From Nitrospira sp. (GTDB lineage: Bacteria; Nitrospirota; Nitrospiria; Nitrospirales; Nitrospiraceae), in assembly GCA_029194675.1 (NCBI GenBank), contig JARFXP010000002.1:930001-994000 (forward strand): 64,000 nucleotides of DNA, written 5' to 3'. The position numbers and the translations under genes are program-made. The notes under the pieces are model-generated. The model made no database searches. It was not told the DNA's origin and saw only the letters and a program-made list of their open reading frames with translations. Below, piece after piece: positions 1 to 7,753 of this stretch. Within the stretch, counting starts at the first letter, position 1; each line of letters begins with the position of its first letter.

Positions 1-71
1 ATGAGGGACAAATCCATGTCGGAAACAATCACCCGAAGGGCGCCGTGTTTACGTTTGACTTGCCCGTATAG
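1..71 (+). CDS. Sensor histidine kinase, C-terminal end (partial)
   Basis: The window opens inside a gene read in frame 3 and ending at TAG 69-71. The last residues (HPKGAVFTFDLPV) match the usual end of a HATPase_c domain, where a glycine box is followed by a final beta strand and a short hydrophobic tail. Only about 22 residues are visible, so the sensor domain is unknown. The NtrC-type regulator starts 38 bases downstream on the same strand, which suggests that the two form a kinase-regulator pair. Seen: the C-terminal motif. Inferred: the pairing. Confidence 0.6.
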   Translation, partial: EGQIHVGNNHPKGAVFTFDLPV

Positions 72-109
72 GGTAGACCGCTGGGGATAGGGGTAAGGAG
101 CGAGGGGTT

Positions 110-1501
110 ATGTCGGCATCGATTCTAGTGGTGGACGACGAGGAAGCGATTCGCACGTCCCTGCGAAGCATCCTGGAAGATGAAGGGTATGACGTGTCGG
201 TAGCCGCCAATGGGGTTGAGGCGCTGAAAATATATGGAGCCGACCCGCCGGATCTCATGATTCTGGACATCTGGATGCCGGAGATGGACGGGCTGGAGAC
301 CCTACGGCGGGTGAAAGAATTTGTGCCCACCACGCAGGTCATGATGATCTCCGGGCATGGATCCATCGAAACGGCCGTGAAAGCCATCAAGCTGGGTGCA
401 TACGACTATATCGAGAAGCCTTTATCGTTGGAAAATGTCACGCTCCGTGTCAGGCACGCGCTGGAGCAGTTCCGATTGGCGCAAGAGAATCGGTCGCTGC
501 GGACCAAGGTCCAACAAAAGTTCGAGTTGGTCGGGCAGTCTCCGGCCATGCAGCGGCTACGGGAGCTCATCGAAACGGCAGGCCCGACGAACAGTCGGGT
601 GCTGATCGGAGGCGAGAATGGAACTGGGAAGGAATTGGTCGCTCGAGCCATTCATACGCACAGCACCAGATCGGACCATCCGTTCGTGGCAGTCAATTGT
701 GCGGCCATCCCTGAGACATTGATTGAGAGCGAATTGTTCGGTCACGAAAAAGGCTCCTTCACCGGAGCCACATCCATGAAGCGCGGTCAGTTCGAGCAGG
801 CCGATGGAGGGACGCTGTTTCTGGATGAAATCGCCGACATGAGCCTCAATACGCAGGCGAAAGTGCTGCGGGCGTTGCAGGAACAGCAGTTCACGCGAGT
901 CGGCGGGACCAAATTGATGAAGGTTGATGTGCGGGTGCTGGCGGCTTCCAACAAGGACTTGGAAAAGGAAATCGGCAAGGGACAATTTCGGGAGGATCTG
1001 TACTATCGCCTCAACGTGGTTCCGATCGTCGTGCCTCCACTGCGGGAGAGGCGAGAAGATATCCCGGCTCTTGTTCGACATTTCATGAAGACGCATGTCG
1101 AGGAGCAAGGGTTGCGGATGAAGGAAGTCTCGCCGGAGGCGATGGCCGTGTTTCAGCAGTACGAATGGCCCGGGAATATTCGTGAGCTGAGGAATTTGAT
1201 CGAACGGCTCATGATCATGGTGCCGGGGTTTGTGATCGACGCCTCACAAGCCACTCTGTCGTTACAAGGACGAACCGTCGGCGTGATCCCGGCAGGCAAT
1301 CAAACGCCTAGCTTGGTTCTTACAAAATCCTACGACTCGCTTCGAGATGCCCGGAATGCCTTCGAAAAAGAATACATCGGTCGAAAACTTCGGGAACACC
1401 ACTGGAATATTTCACGGACCGCTGAAGATCTCAAGATCGAGCGAAGCCATCTTCACCGGAAGATCAAGTTGCTCGATGTGGAGATGCGACCTGAGAGCTA
1501 G
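110..1501 (+). CDS. NtrC-family sigma54-dependent response regulator
   Basis: A 463-residue protein with the full three-domain NtrC layout. The receiver domain (about 1-120) has the acidic pair D9/D10, phospho-acceptor D53 and the conserved lysine near 104. The AAA+ domain (about 140-380) has Walker A GENGTGKE, the sigma54-contact loop GSFTGA and Walker B LFLDEIA. The C-terminus holds a Fis-type helix-turn-helix (about 420-460). It should activate sigma54 promoters when phosphorylated, probably by the kinase ending just upstream. The ATG at 110 follows an AAGGAG ribosome site. Targets are not visible, although a urea/nitrogen locus lies 35 kb away. Confidence 0.93.
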   Translation: MSASILVVDDEEAIRTSLRSILEDEGYDVSVAANGVEALKIYGADPPDLMILDIWMPEMDGLETLRRVKEFVPTTQVMMISGHGSIETAVKAIKLGAYDYIEKPLSLENVTLRVRHALEQFRLAQENRSLRTKVQQKFELVGQSPAMQRLRELIETAGPTNSRVLIGGENGTGKELVARAIHTHSTRSDHPFVAVNCAAIPETLIESELFGHEKGSFTGATSMKRGQFEQADGGTLFLDEIADMSLNTQAKVLRALQEQQFTRVGGTKLMKVDVRVLAASNKDLEKEIGKGQFREDLYYRLNVVPIVVPPLRERREDIPALVRHFMKTHVEEQGLRMKEVSPEAMAVFQQYEWPGNIRELRNLIERLMIMVPGFVIDASQATLSLQGRTVGVIPAGNQTPSLVLTKSYDSLRDARNAFEKEYIGRKLREHHWNISRTAEDLKIERSHLHRKIKLLDVEMRPES

Positions 1502-1519
1502 GACGGCGACGGGACAGGA

Positions 1520-2137
1520 TCAGCGTCCCGCGCACGTGGGGCAGATGAGATCCTGGAACTTCGTCTGAGGATGAGCCTGCACGTACTCGTTCAGGGCGGC
1601 CTCGGACATGTGCGTGGGATGAGATGTTCTACATGATGGGCACACGGGTATCAGTTGTTGTAATGTGGCGATGTCGCGAACGGTGCGGTCGAGGTCAGTG
1701 ATGGTTTTTGTGACCTCTTGTTCCCAGCACCTTCTCGCATCCGTTTCTTGCTTGAGCTTGAGAGCAGATTTCACTCGTGCAAGGAGCTCTACCTGCTCGA
1801 CCGGCTTTCTGATGTAGTCCGTCGCCCCGGCATCGAATGCCGCCTGGAGCCAATCCCTTTGGTTCCGTGCCGTCACGATGATGATCGGAACCCCTACAAA
1901 CGCATCGATGGCCTTGATGCGGCGGCAGGCCTCGACGCCATCCATGTCCGGCATCTTGATGTCCATCAAAATCAGATCTACCGCGAGACCATTTGCGCCG
2001 CGATGGTCGAGGTCCAAATGCGTAAATGCATCGCGAGCGGAAGAGACGGTGATCAAGTCCCGATACCCGGAGCTCTTCAGGAGATGATGGAGCAGTAGCC
2101 GCTCGTCAGGCGAGTCATCGACGATCAAAATGGCCAC
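1520..2137 (-). CDS. Response regulator with C-terminal CxxC tail
   Basis: A single receiver domain with a tail, 205 residues if it starts at the second of two GTG codons (2137), behind a strong AAGGAGGG site at 2142-2149. An open frame continues upstream but has no domain and crosses the IS. The receiver has D7/D8, phospho-acceptor D59 and a lysine in IRKP. A coiled-coil linker leads to a tail with two CxxC pairs (VCPSCR and ICPTCAGR) that may bind metal. It is a close paralog of the regulators at 11125-11763 and 10076-11080. It converges with the NtrC gene, 18 bases apart. No DNA-binding output domain is present. Confidence 0.85.
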   Translation of the reverse strand: MAILIVDDSPDERLLLHHLLKSSGYRDLITVSSARDAFTHLDLDHRGANGLAVDLILMDIKMPDMDGVEACRRIKAIDAFVGVPIIIVTARNQRDWLQAAFDAGATDYIRKPVEQVELLARVKSALKLKQETDARRCWEQEVTKTITDLDRTVRDIATLQQLIPVCPSCRTSHPTHMSEAALNEYVQAHPQTKFQDLICPTCAGR

Positions 2138-2260
2138 CACACCCTCCTTCGCCAGCTCGTATGCTCGAAGAGTCCACGCTGATACGTATAACAGTATAGG
2201 ACGTATTCTTACAGCGGCAAGGAAAAAACAGAAGGCAGGGAACAAGGAAGTGTCTTCGAA

Positions 2261-2279
2261 ACGATTCCGATGGGTGCGT
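2261..2279. repeat. Left target-site duplication, 19 bp
   Basis: The sequence acgattccgatgggtgcgt occurs here and again, identically, at 3668-3686, directly outside the inverted ends of the insertion sequence. The flanks outside the repeats differ, which fits duplication on insertion. Confidence 0.88.
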
Positions 2280-3667
2280 GTAATCCCAAAATGATAATGT
2301 CCGGTTTCACCAAAGTAGAAATGTCCTCTTCGTTGATAGACTGCCCGTTCTTCAAAGGAGGACGGGATGGTGGGAGAGGACAGGGTGATGATGAGTGCCA
2401 AGGAGTTGCGGCGGATCCATGTGATTCGCCAGGTGCGGGACAAGCGGATCACACAACAGGAGGCGGGCACCATGTTGCGGCTGACGGAGCGTCAGATCCG
2501 GCGCCTTCTTGGGCGGGTAAAGGAGGAGGGCGACCAGGGACGTGTCCATCGGGGACGGGGGAAGCCGTCGAATCGGCGCATCGCGGAGCCGGTCAAGGCG
2601 AAGATGCTGCGGCTGTATGAGACACGCTATGGAGACTTTGGGCCGACGTTGGCGGCGGAGAAGTTGACGGAGCGGCACCGACTCGAGGTCAGCGACGAGA
2701 CTCTGCGGCGCTGGTTGCGGGAGCGGGGGATTGATCATTTCGCACGCCGGAAGCGACCGCATCGCGCGTGGCGTGCGCGCAAGGCGCATGTCGGGGAACT
2801 GGTGCAACTGGATGGGTCCCATCATGATTGGTTGGAGGGGCGCGGCCCGTGGGGTGTCCTGATGGCCTACATCGACGATGCGAGCAGTCGCGTCTTTGCT
2901 CGGTTCTATGAGTACGAGGGCACGATCCCGGCGATGGACAGCTTCCAGCGCTACATTCGGCACCAGGGGATTCCGCTGGCCATCTATGCGGACAAGCATA
3001 CGACCTACCAGTCGCCAGCTGAGCCCACGGTGGCGGAGCAGCTGGCCGGGGAGGCACCCCAGAGTCAGTTCGGACGGGCACTGGATGAGCTGGGGGTTGA
3101 GCTGATCGCGGCGCACTCCCCACAGGCCAAGGGGCGGGTGGAGCGGCTGTTTAAGACGTTCCAGGATCGACTGGTCAAGGAGTTGCGCCTCGCACGGATT
3201 GGGACCTTCGAGGCGGCGAACCGATTCCTGGAGGGCTATCTGCCGGTCTACAACCGCCGGTTCGCGGTGCGGCCGGCGCACGCAGTCAATCTGCATCGGC
3301 CGAAGCCGACGGCCCAGGTGCTGGAGCGAAGCCTGTGTATCAAGACATCCCGGTGTCTGCGGAAGGACTTCACCATTGCTCATGAAGGGCGGCTCTATCA
3401 GGTTCACGACAATCTCCGCGCCACTCGTGTGGTGGTCGAAGAACATGTGGATGGGACGATGCGGCTCACGCACCACGGACGGGCGCTCGCCTTTCACGCG
3501 ATCGCGGCGCGACCTGTGTCGGCGGCAGCGGTCACGGCGGTGTCCCGATCGCAGCGCCCGATCAAACCGCCGGCGGATCATCCATGGCGCAAGCGATGGC
3601 GGCAGGAACGAGGACACCACCCGGCGGCGGCCGGAACATAAACCGGACATTTCTATTTGGGCTTGAC
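2280..3667 (+). mobile_element. Complete insertion sequence, ISNCY/IS1202-like, with 19-bp target duplication
   Basis: A 1388-bp element bounded by imperfect terminal inverted repeats. The left end starts gtaatcccaa and the reverse complement of the right end starts gtcaagccca; both continue to a shared atgtccggttt about 17 bases in. It is flanked by identical 19-bp direct repeats (2261-2279 and 3668-3686), which I read as a target-site duplication. It holds one intact transposase gene. From memory, long duplications are a feature of the IS1202-type group within the older ISNCY class. The subgroup needs a database search. Confidence 0.85.
2367..3641 (+). CDS. Transposase of the ISNCY/IS1202-like element
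   Basis: A 424-residue DDE transposase. The N-terminus (about 10-60) is a helix-turn-helix of the kind that binds the IS ends (motif TERQIRRLL). An rve-type catalytic core follows: first D in VQLDGSHHD, second D in YADKHTTY, E in KGRVERLFKTF. A C-terminal beta domain binds DNA. The reading frame is intact, so the element may be active. The ATG at 2367 follows an AAAGGAGG site; an ATG at 2388 is an alternative. A long antisense open frame over the same bases is a shadow of high-GC codon use. Confidence 0.9.
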   Translation: MVGEDRVMMSAKELRRIHVIRQVRDKRITQQEAGTMLRLTERQIRRLLGRVKEEGDQGRVHRGRGKPSNRRIAEPVKAKMLRLYETRYGDFGPTLAAEKLTERHRLEVSDETLRRWLRERGIDHFARRKRPHRAWRARKAHVGELVQLDGSHHDWLEGRGPWGVLMAYIDDASSRVFARFYEYEGTIPAMDSFQRYIRHQGIPLAIYADKHTTYQSPAEPTVAEQLAGEAPQSQFGRALDELGVELIAAHSPQAKGRVERLFKTFQDRLVKELRLARIGTFEAANRFLEGYLPVYNRRFAVRPAHAVNLHRPKPTAQVLERSLCIKTSRCLRKDFTIAHEGRLYQVHDNLRATRVVVEEHVDGTMRLTHHGRALAFHAIAARPVSAAAVTAVSRSQRPIKPPADHPWRKRWRQERGHHPAAAGT

Positions 3668-3686
3668 ACGATTCCGATGGGTGCGT
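3668..3686. repeat. Right target-site duplication, 19 bp
   Basis: This is the second copy of the 19-bp repeat. Its last base (3686) is the first T of the likely -35 box TTGACC, so the insertion stopped just short of breaking the promoter upstream of purM. Confidence 0.88.
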
Positions 3687-3714
3687 TGACCTCCGTCGGA
3701 CGCTCCGTTAAGAT
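3686..3714 (+). promoter_or_regulatory. Likely sigma70-type promoter of purM-purN
   Basis: TTGACC (3686-3691), a 17-base spacer and TAAGAT (3709-3714) form a near-consensus sigma70 promoter about 105 bases before the purM ATG. The right end of the insertion sequence duplication abuts the -35 box. Start-site mapping has not been done, so the assignment rests on the match alone. Confidence 0.6.
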
Positions 3715-3727
3715 GCGCCCCCGAAGT

Positions 3728-3807
3728 AGGTTAAAGTTGCGGTTAAAGCTGAGTTGAAACGTAATTGCCGCGTTTCCCGCTCAGCCTCGGCCTAGGCTCA
3801 ACTTCCC
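3728..3807. repeat. Intergenic repeat, AGGTT(A/G)A-type, copy 1
   Basis: Left arm: AGGTTAAAGTTGCGG followed by GGTTAAAGCTGAG. Right arm: CTCAGCCTCGG and GGCTCAACTTCCC. The arms are roughly complementary, so the RNA could fold back. Related purine-rich/pyrimidine-rich arm pairs occur at 62666-62720 and 63138-63200, always between genes. Confidence 0.5.
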
Positions 3808-3820
3808 TTGTCTTTATGCT

Positions 3821-4858
3821 ATGACGACCTATCGTGATGCAGGCGTGGATATCGATGCAGGCGATGAGCTTGTCGATCGCATCAAGCCGCTTGTTCGATC
3901 GACGTTTCGATCCGAGGTCCTGACCGACTTAGGAGGCTTTGGCGGCCTCTTCGGCTTCCAAGCCGGCAAGTACAAAGAACCAGTGCTCGTCTCTGGAACC
4001 GACGGGGTCGGGACAAAACTAAAGATTGCCTTCATGATGGATAGGCATGACACCGTCGGAGTCGATCTGGTGGCGATGTGTGTCAATGATATTGCCGTGA
4101 GCGGAGCGGAGCCGCTGTTTTTCCTGGACTATTTCGCGACCGGGAAGTTGTCTGTGTCGAAGGCGCAGAAAGTGGTCGCCGGCATCGCCGAAGGTTGCCG
4201 CCAAGCCGGGTGCGCCTTGATCGGCGGGGAAACTGCCGAAATGCCGTCATTCTATCCTGATGGGGAATATGACCTGGCTGGTTTTGTCGTCGGCGCAGTC
4301 GATCGACCGAAGATCATCGATGGTCGACACATTGTGCCTGGAGATGCAGTCATCGGCTTGGCCTCTACGGGCCTCCATAGTAACGGTTACTCGCTGGCCC
4401 GGCGAGTGCTGTTTGAACAAGCCAAACTGACCGTTGCCAGCCGTCTTTCTGAGATTGATGGGCCCATCGGCGAGGTTCTCCTGACACCCACCAGAATTTA
4501 TGCGAAGCAGATTTTGGCGCTCGTCGAGCAATTTCCGATCAAAGGCATCGCGCATATTACCGGAGGCGGCATTACGGAGAATTTGCCACGCGTGTTTCCT
4601 AAGCGTGTGCGGGCGAGGATCGCTCGATCAACCTGGTCAGTGCCTCCAATCTTCGACGTGATTAGCCGTCTTGGGCAGGTCGATCGGGAAGAGATGTACC
4701 GGGTTTTTAATATGGGCATCGGGTTGATTCTCGTGGTACCGCCCGATTCAGTGTCCGGAGTGCTGGCTCGCGCCACAGCGTTGGGCGACCGAGGCTGGCA
4801 GATCGGCGAAATCGTTTCCTCCACCGGGGAGGAGCCGGAGGTCGAGTATGTCGATTAG
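3821..4858 (+). CDS. purM: Phosphoribosylformylglycinamidine cyclo-ligase (AIR synthase)
   Basis: A 345-residue cytosolic enzyme of purine synthesis that closes the imidazole ring of AIR from FGAM using ATP. The length is typical. Family motifs are clear: the N-terminal [11 protein letters not shown], the ATP/substrate loop GTDGVGTK (about 54-61), GGETAEMP (about 139-146), and the C-terminal GGITENLPR and NMGIGL. The ATG at 3821 has no strong ribosome site. It overlaps purN by 11 bases, so the two are probably co-translated. Transcription likely starts from the promoter at 3686-3714. Confidence 0.97.
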   Translation: MTTYRDAGVDIDAGDELVDRIKPLVRSTFRSEVLTDLGGFGGLFGFQAGKYKEPVLVSGTDGVGTKLKIAFMMDRHDTVGVDLVAMCVNDIAVSGAEPLFFLDYFATGKLSVSKAQKVVAGIAEGCRQAGCALIGGETAEMPSFYPDGEYDLAGFVVGAVDRPKIIDGRHIVPGDAVIGLASTGLHSNGYSLARRVLFEQAKLTVASRLSEIDGPIGEVLLTPTRIYAKQILALVEQFPIKGIAHITGGGITENLPRVFPKRVRARIARSTWSVPPIFDVISRLGQVDREEMYRVFNMGIGLILVVPPDSVSGVLARATALGDRGWQIGEIVSSTGEEPEVEYVD

Positions 4859-5522
4859 CCGAACGACCCCATTGCGAGTGGCGGTACTGGCATCCGGTCG
4901 AGGCTCCAACCTGCAAGCCATCGTCGATGCGATCGAAGCGGGTCAGGTACAGGCTCAGATTGTCGCTGTCATCAGCAATAAGAAGGACGCGGTCGCACTG
5001 GAACGGGCTCGGAAGCACGGACTAACCGATATTTTCGTCGATCCCAAACCCTTTGTCGGACGTCCAGACAGTCGTGAAGCATACGACCGGTCACTACTGG
5101 AAATACTTCAGCGACACGAAGTCGAACTTGTCTTGCTCGCAGGCTACATGAAAATCGTCACGGCGGTGCTGGTCAATGCCTATGCCAACCGCATGATGAA
5201 TATTCATCCCTCGCTGCTGCCGTCATTTCCTGGATTGGACGTACAGAAGAAGGCCATTGACTGGGGCTGTAAGCTGGCCGGATGTACCGTGCACTTCGTG
5301 ACGGAAGGCGTGGACGAAGGGCCGATCATCATCCAAGCAGCCGTGCCGATCCTCGACGATGACACACCCGAAACACTTGCCGCCAAAATCCTCGTGCAAG
5401 AACACAAGATCTGTCCCCGCGCCGTACAACTCTTTGCCGAGGGGCGACTTCGTGTCGACGGTCGGCGGGTCTTCATCGATGATGCCAAGCCGGACGGAGA
5501 GGCACTCATCAGTTCTGCGTAA
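4848..5522 (+). CDS. purN: Phosphoribosylglycinamide formyltransferase
   Basis: A 224-residue protein of the formyl-transferase fold that passes a formyl group from 10-formyl-THF to GAR, step three of purine synthesis. The phosphate-binding GRGSNLQA lies near residue 18. The catalytic asparagine and histidine sit in [13 protein letters not shown], and the catalytic aspartate in VDEGPIIIQ. The start codon lies inside the end of purM (overlap 4848-4858), which indicates translational coupling. It converges with the DUF72 gene 24 bases on. Confidence 0.97.
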   Translation: MSISRTTPLRVAVLASGRGSNLQAIVDAIEAGQVQAQIVAVISNKKDAVALERARKHGLTDIFVDPKPFVGRPDSREAYDRSLLEILQRHEVELVLLAGYMKIVTAVLVNAYANRMMNIHPSLLPSFPGLDVQKKAIDWGCKLAGCTVHFVTEGVDEGPIIIQAAVPILDDDTPETLAAKILVQEHKICPRAVQLFAEGRLRVDGRRVFIDDAKPDGEALISSA

Positions 5523-5545
5523 TGGATCTCGTATGACTATGACCA

Positions 5546-6451
5546 TTACTCTTCATGGCCATGGCCTAGGCAACCTGCAAGGGCTTGCACCGTCAATGGT
5601 GCATTCCCTTCCGAGCGATTGTTGACCAAGACATAGGCTCGTCGGTTTTCGCTTACCGCCTGCTGGATGAGAGTTACAGTCTCTTTTCGCATCTGAGGCA
5701 ACACCCCCACGGTCTTGTCATAAGGCTCGGCTCGTCTTTTGGCTGCTTCGTAACTCATCTTGAGCGGCGTGAGCAGACGGATGACAGTGAACGGCGCTGT
5801 GAAACGCTCTTCCATCCGTTTGTGCTGGTGCAGCAACGGTGGCATGTAGGACCAGTGATTATAGACGTGTGCTATACCATGGCTGTCTAAAACTTTCCGA
5901 TAGTCCAGTCCGAGCAAACCAGGATTGCGGATCTCGATCGCATACCGAAAGTCATTTGGTAGCTGACCGAAGAACCGATCGAGCCGTGAGCAAAACTCGC
6001 CTGTGGACATCCCGTGTTGTTGGAACTCGAAGAGGAGGGGGCCCATGTGCGGCTCAAACTTAGCCTCGCGGTATGGCGTCAGGACCAGTTCGTTGAATAG
6101 CTTCGCATCGAGAAATCGTGGATTCGGTTGTCCGGCTTTGAGGCCGTAGCGGGCTTGTCTGGAGAAGCTGGGAATGGTGATTTCCTCCCAGACTTTGAAA
6201 CACATCTGGAAGTCTTCTGGAATCTGGTTTAGGTAATGCCGAAGCTGATTTGCGGTCGGTGGGCGATAGAAGGTTGAATCATTCCCGACCGTGCGAAAGA
6301 GCGGTTCGCCGTTGTAGAGGTATTGACAATACTCTCCTAGACATTCCCTCGCAAAAGTCGTCTTGGTGTACTGTCGTCGATAAACCTGGCCTTGCCAGCC
6401 TTCGTAGGTCCACGTTGAAGTACCGAATCGAATCAAGGAAGAGAGAGGCAT
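5546..6451 (-). CDS. DUF72 family protein
   Basis: A 301-residue TIM-barrel-like protein of the DUF72 (YecE) family. Family hallmarks are the N-terminal IRFGTSTWTYEGW, the NSTFYRPP-type segment (here DSTFYRPP) and the C-terminal YVLVNNRSEGNAP. The biochemical role of DUF72 is not firmly known. I chose the ATG at 6451 because the family domain begins six residues later; an upstream ATG at 6574 would add 41 residues with no family resemblance. Neither start has a good ribosome site. It converges with purN. Confidence 0.85.
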   Translation of the reverse strand: MPLSSLIRFGTSTWTYEGWQGQVYRRQYTKTTFARECLGEYCQYLYNGEPLFRTVGNDSTFYRPPTANQLRHYLNQIPEDFQMCFKVWEEITIPSFSRQARYGLKAGQPNPRFLDAKLFNELVLTPYREAKFEPHMGPLLFEFQQHGMSTGEFCSRLDRFFGQLPNDFRYAIEIRNPGLLGLDYRKVLDSHGIAHVYNHWSYMPPLLHQHKRMEERFTAPFTVIRLLTPLKMSYEAAKRRAEPYDKTVGVLPQMRKETVTLIQQAVSENRRAYVLVNNRSEGNAPLTVQALAGCLGHGHEE

Positions 6452-6576
6452 GAGGGCGCGATTGTACTGAAGAAGTGTGGAAGAAACTAGAATTAACCTG
6501 GAGTCCTGAAACGCAAGCGGTTCCTTGGTCTGAGATCCAACTTGATCCCATGGTCTCAGCGGCTCGTGAAACAAAA

Positions 6577-6604
6577 ACGGGCAGGGTCATCCTTCCCTGC
6601 CCGT
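6577..6604 (-). terminator. Rho-independent terminator of the smbP-like gene
   Basis: A perfect 10-bp stem (ACGGGCAGGG and CCCTGCCCGT) surrounds an 8-base loop. Read on the minus strand it is followed at once by TTTTTGTTT. It lies 27 bases past the stop of the gene at 6632-6970. Confidence 0.85.
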
Positions 6605-6631
6605 CATACAGTCCCTTGGGTTTTTGATACC

Positions 6632-6970
6632 TTATTTGACTTCGGTCAGATGCGTGAGAGCAGTTTCGGCATGCTGCGTGGCAACGTCGGCGTGGCCCGC
6701 TTTCCCATGCTCAATGGCTTCGTTCAGATGCGTAATCGCTTCGTTCAAATGGGGGTTTTTGCCTCCCCTCTCGGCATAGTTCCGCGACTTTTCCGCATGT
6801 GTCACAAGCGCATCAGCATGGCCCTGTTTGCCGTGGTCCACCGCTTCCTTCGCGTGCGCGACGGCGTCCTTGACGTTACCGGCTGGGGACGGCTGAGCGT
6901 TCAACGTAGGCACACTTGCGAACGTTGCTAGCGCAATAATAACGATACCGCGGTAGAGTGTACTGGTCAT
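6632..6970 (-). CDS. SmbP-like small periplasmic metal-binding protein
   Basis: A 112-residue secreted protein. Residues 1-25 form a signal peptide (TLYRGIVIIALATF core, cleavage after LNAQ). The mature part is a chain of short alpha-helical repeats rich in His, Ala and Glu, with recurring HAKEAVDHGKQGHAD-like units. This is the pattern of SmbP, a small copper/metal-binding protein first described in the ammonia oxidiser Nitrosomonas europaea. It probably buffers copper or other divalent metals in the periplasm. The ATG at 6970 was chosen for its GGGAGGCGAAG ribosome site. It ends at a strong terminator (6577-6604). Confidence 0.85.
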   Translation of the reverse strand: MTSTLYRGIVIIALATFASVPTLNAQPSPAGNVKDAVAHAKEAVDHGKQGHADALVTHAEKSRNYAERGGKNPHLNEAITHLNEAIEHGKAGHADVATQHAETALTHLTEVK

Positions 6971-7084
6971 CTTCGCCTCCCTTTTGGTTAGACTCACTGC
7001 CTGACAGTACCGCACTTAAACTCAACGCACCTTGTCGCGGTTCACCTCTCTGAGATCACTGGCGTGAGACTGTGAGATGGTATT

Positions 7085-7160
7085 TGGTGGAGGGCAGGGG
7101 AGTTGAACCCCCGACCCCTACGTTGCGAACGTAGTGCTCTCCCAACTGAGCTAGCCCCCC
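7085..7160 (-). tRNA. tRNA-Ala (anticodon CGC)
   Basis: A 76-nt cloverleaf on the minus strand with an encoded CCA end. The acceptor stem is GGGGGGC paired with GCCCTCC, including the G3-U70 wobble pair that identifies alanine tRNA. The anticodon loop TTCGCAA sits on the stem CTACG/CGTAG. The T arm contains GTTCAAC. It decodes GCG. Confidence 0.95.
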
Positions 7161-7427
7161 ACCCGTGGGATGTTTGGGACCGTGACCAAGAGTCCCGCAG
7201 GGTTTGCTGCATAGGAGCATGCAGTCTTGTTGCTGCGGTCGAAGAACGGGGAGGAATAGAAGGTCACGCTTCCCGTGGGGCATTATACACAACCCGTTAC
7301 TGAGACTCTACCAGTACCTTGATCGCACACGAACGAGGAACCGGTCGAACGTGTGCCGATCTGGGACCTGCTGTCGGAAGCCGATGCAGATCGCGGGTCG
7401 GTCGGACCAGGCCGCTTGCTCTCTCCT

Positions 7428-7751
7428 TTAGCGGTAGATAACGGTCACGCGCTTGAGGAAGTCTTCCAGCTGTACGATGTGCTGTTCGATCGTCAAGCGG
7501 TCCTCCAGTTTTGCCGCGCGTTCCATTGCCGCTCCGATTTCGGTAATTCGATCGAAACCGAAGCCGCCTCCGTCGCCTTTCATGCGATGGCCCAGAGTCT
7601 GAACGGTCCTGAAGTCCTGCTTCAGCAGCGCATCTCGAATTGTCCGGACATCCCTCCTCCGGTTATCTAAGAAGATCGGCACAATACTTTCAAGATCGCG
7701 ACTGATCTCCATCGTAAGTCGGTCTGTTGGTTCCGGATGTGAGGCGTGCAT
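7428..7751 (-). CDS. HPt (histidine phosphotransfer) protein
   Basis: A 107-residue all-helical phosphotransfer protein. The phospho-accepting histidine lies in LGHRMKGDGGGFGF, the HPt signature. It starts two bases after the stop of the hybrid kinase and is therefore in the same operon. By family knowledge it should relay phosphate from the kinase's receiver domains to a further response regulator, most likely one of the two encoded upstream. No membrane segment or extra domain is present. Confidence 0.92.
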   Translation of the reverse strand: MHASHPEPTDRLTMEISRDLESIVPIFLDNRRRDVRTIRDALLKQDFRTVQTLGHRMKGDGGGFGFDRITEIGAAMERAAKLEDRLTIEQHIVQLEDFLKRVTVIYR

Positions 7752-7753
7752 CG

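Noticed and set aside
1510-1530. Hairpin CGGGAC/GTCCCG between the convergent genes at 1.5 kb
   Set aside because: It is only a 6-bp stem, has no T run and overlaps the coding end of the response regulator.
2352-3650. 432-codon open frame antisense to the transposase
   Set aside because: It mirrors a high-GC coding frame, has biased composition and no domain.
7056-7292. Open minus-strand frame containing GGGLAQLGEHYVRN
   Set aside because: This peptide pattern is the known artefact of translating a tRNA gene; the bases are the tRNA-Ala.
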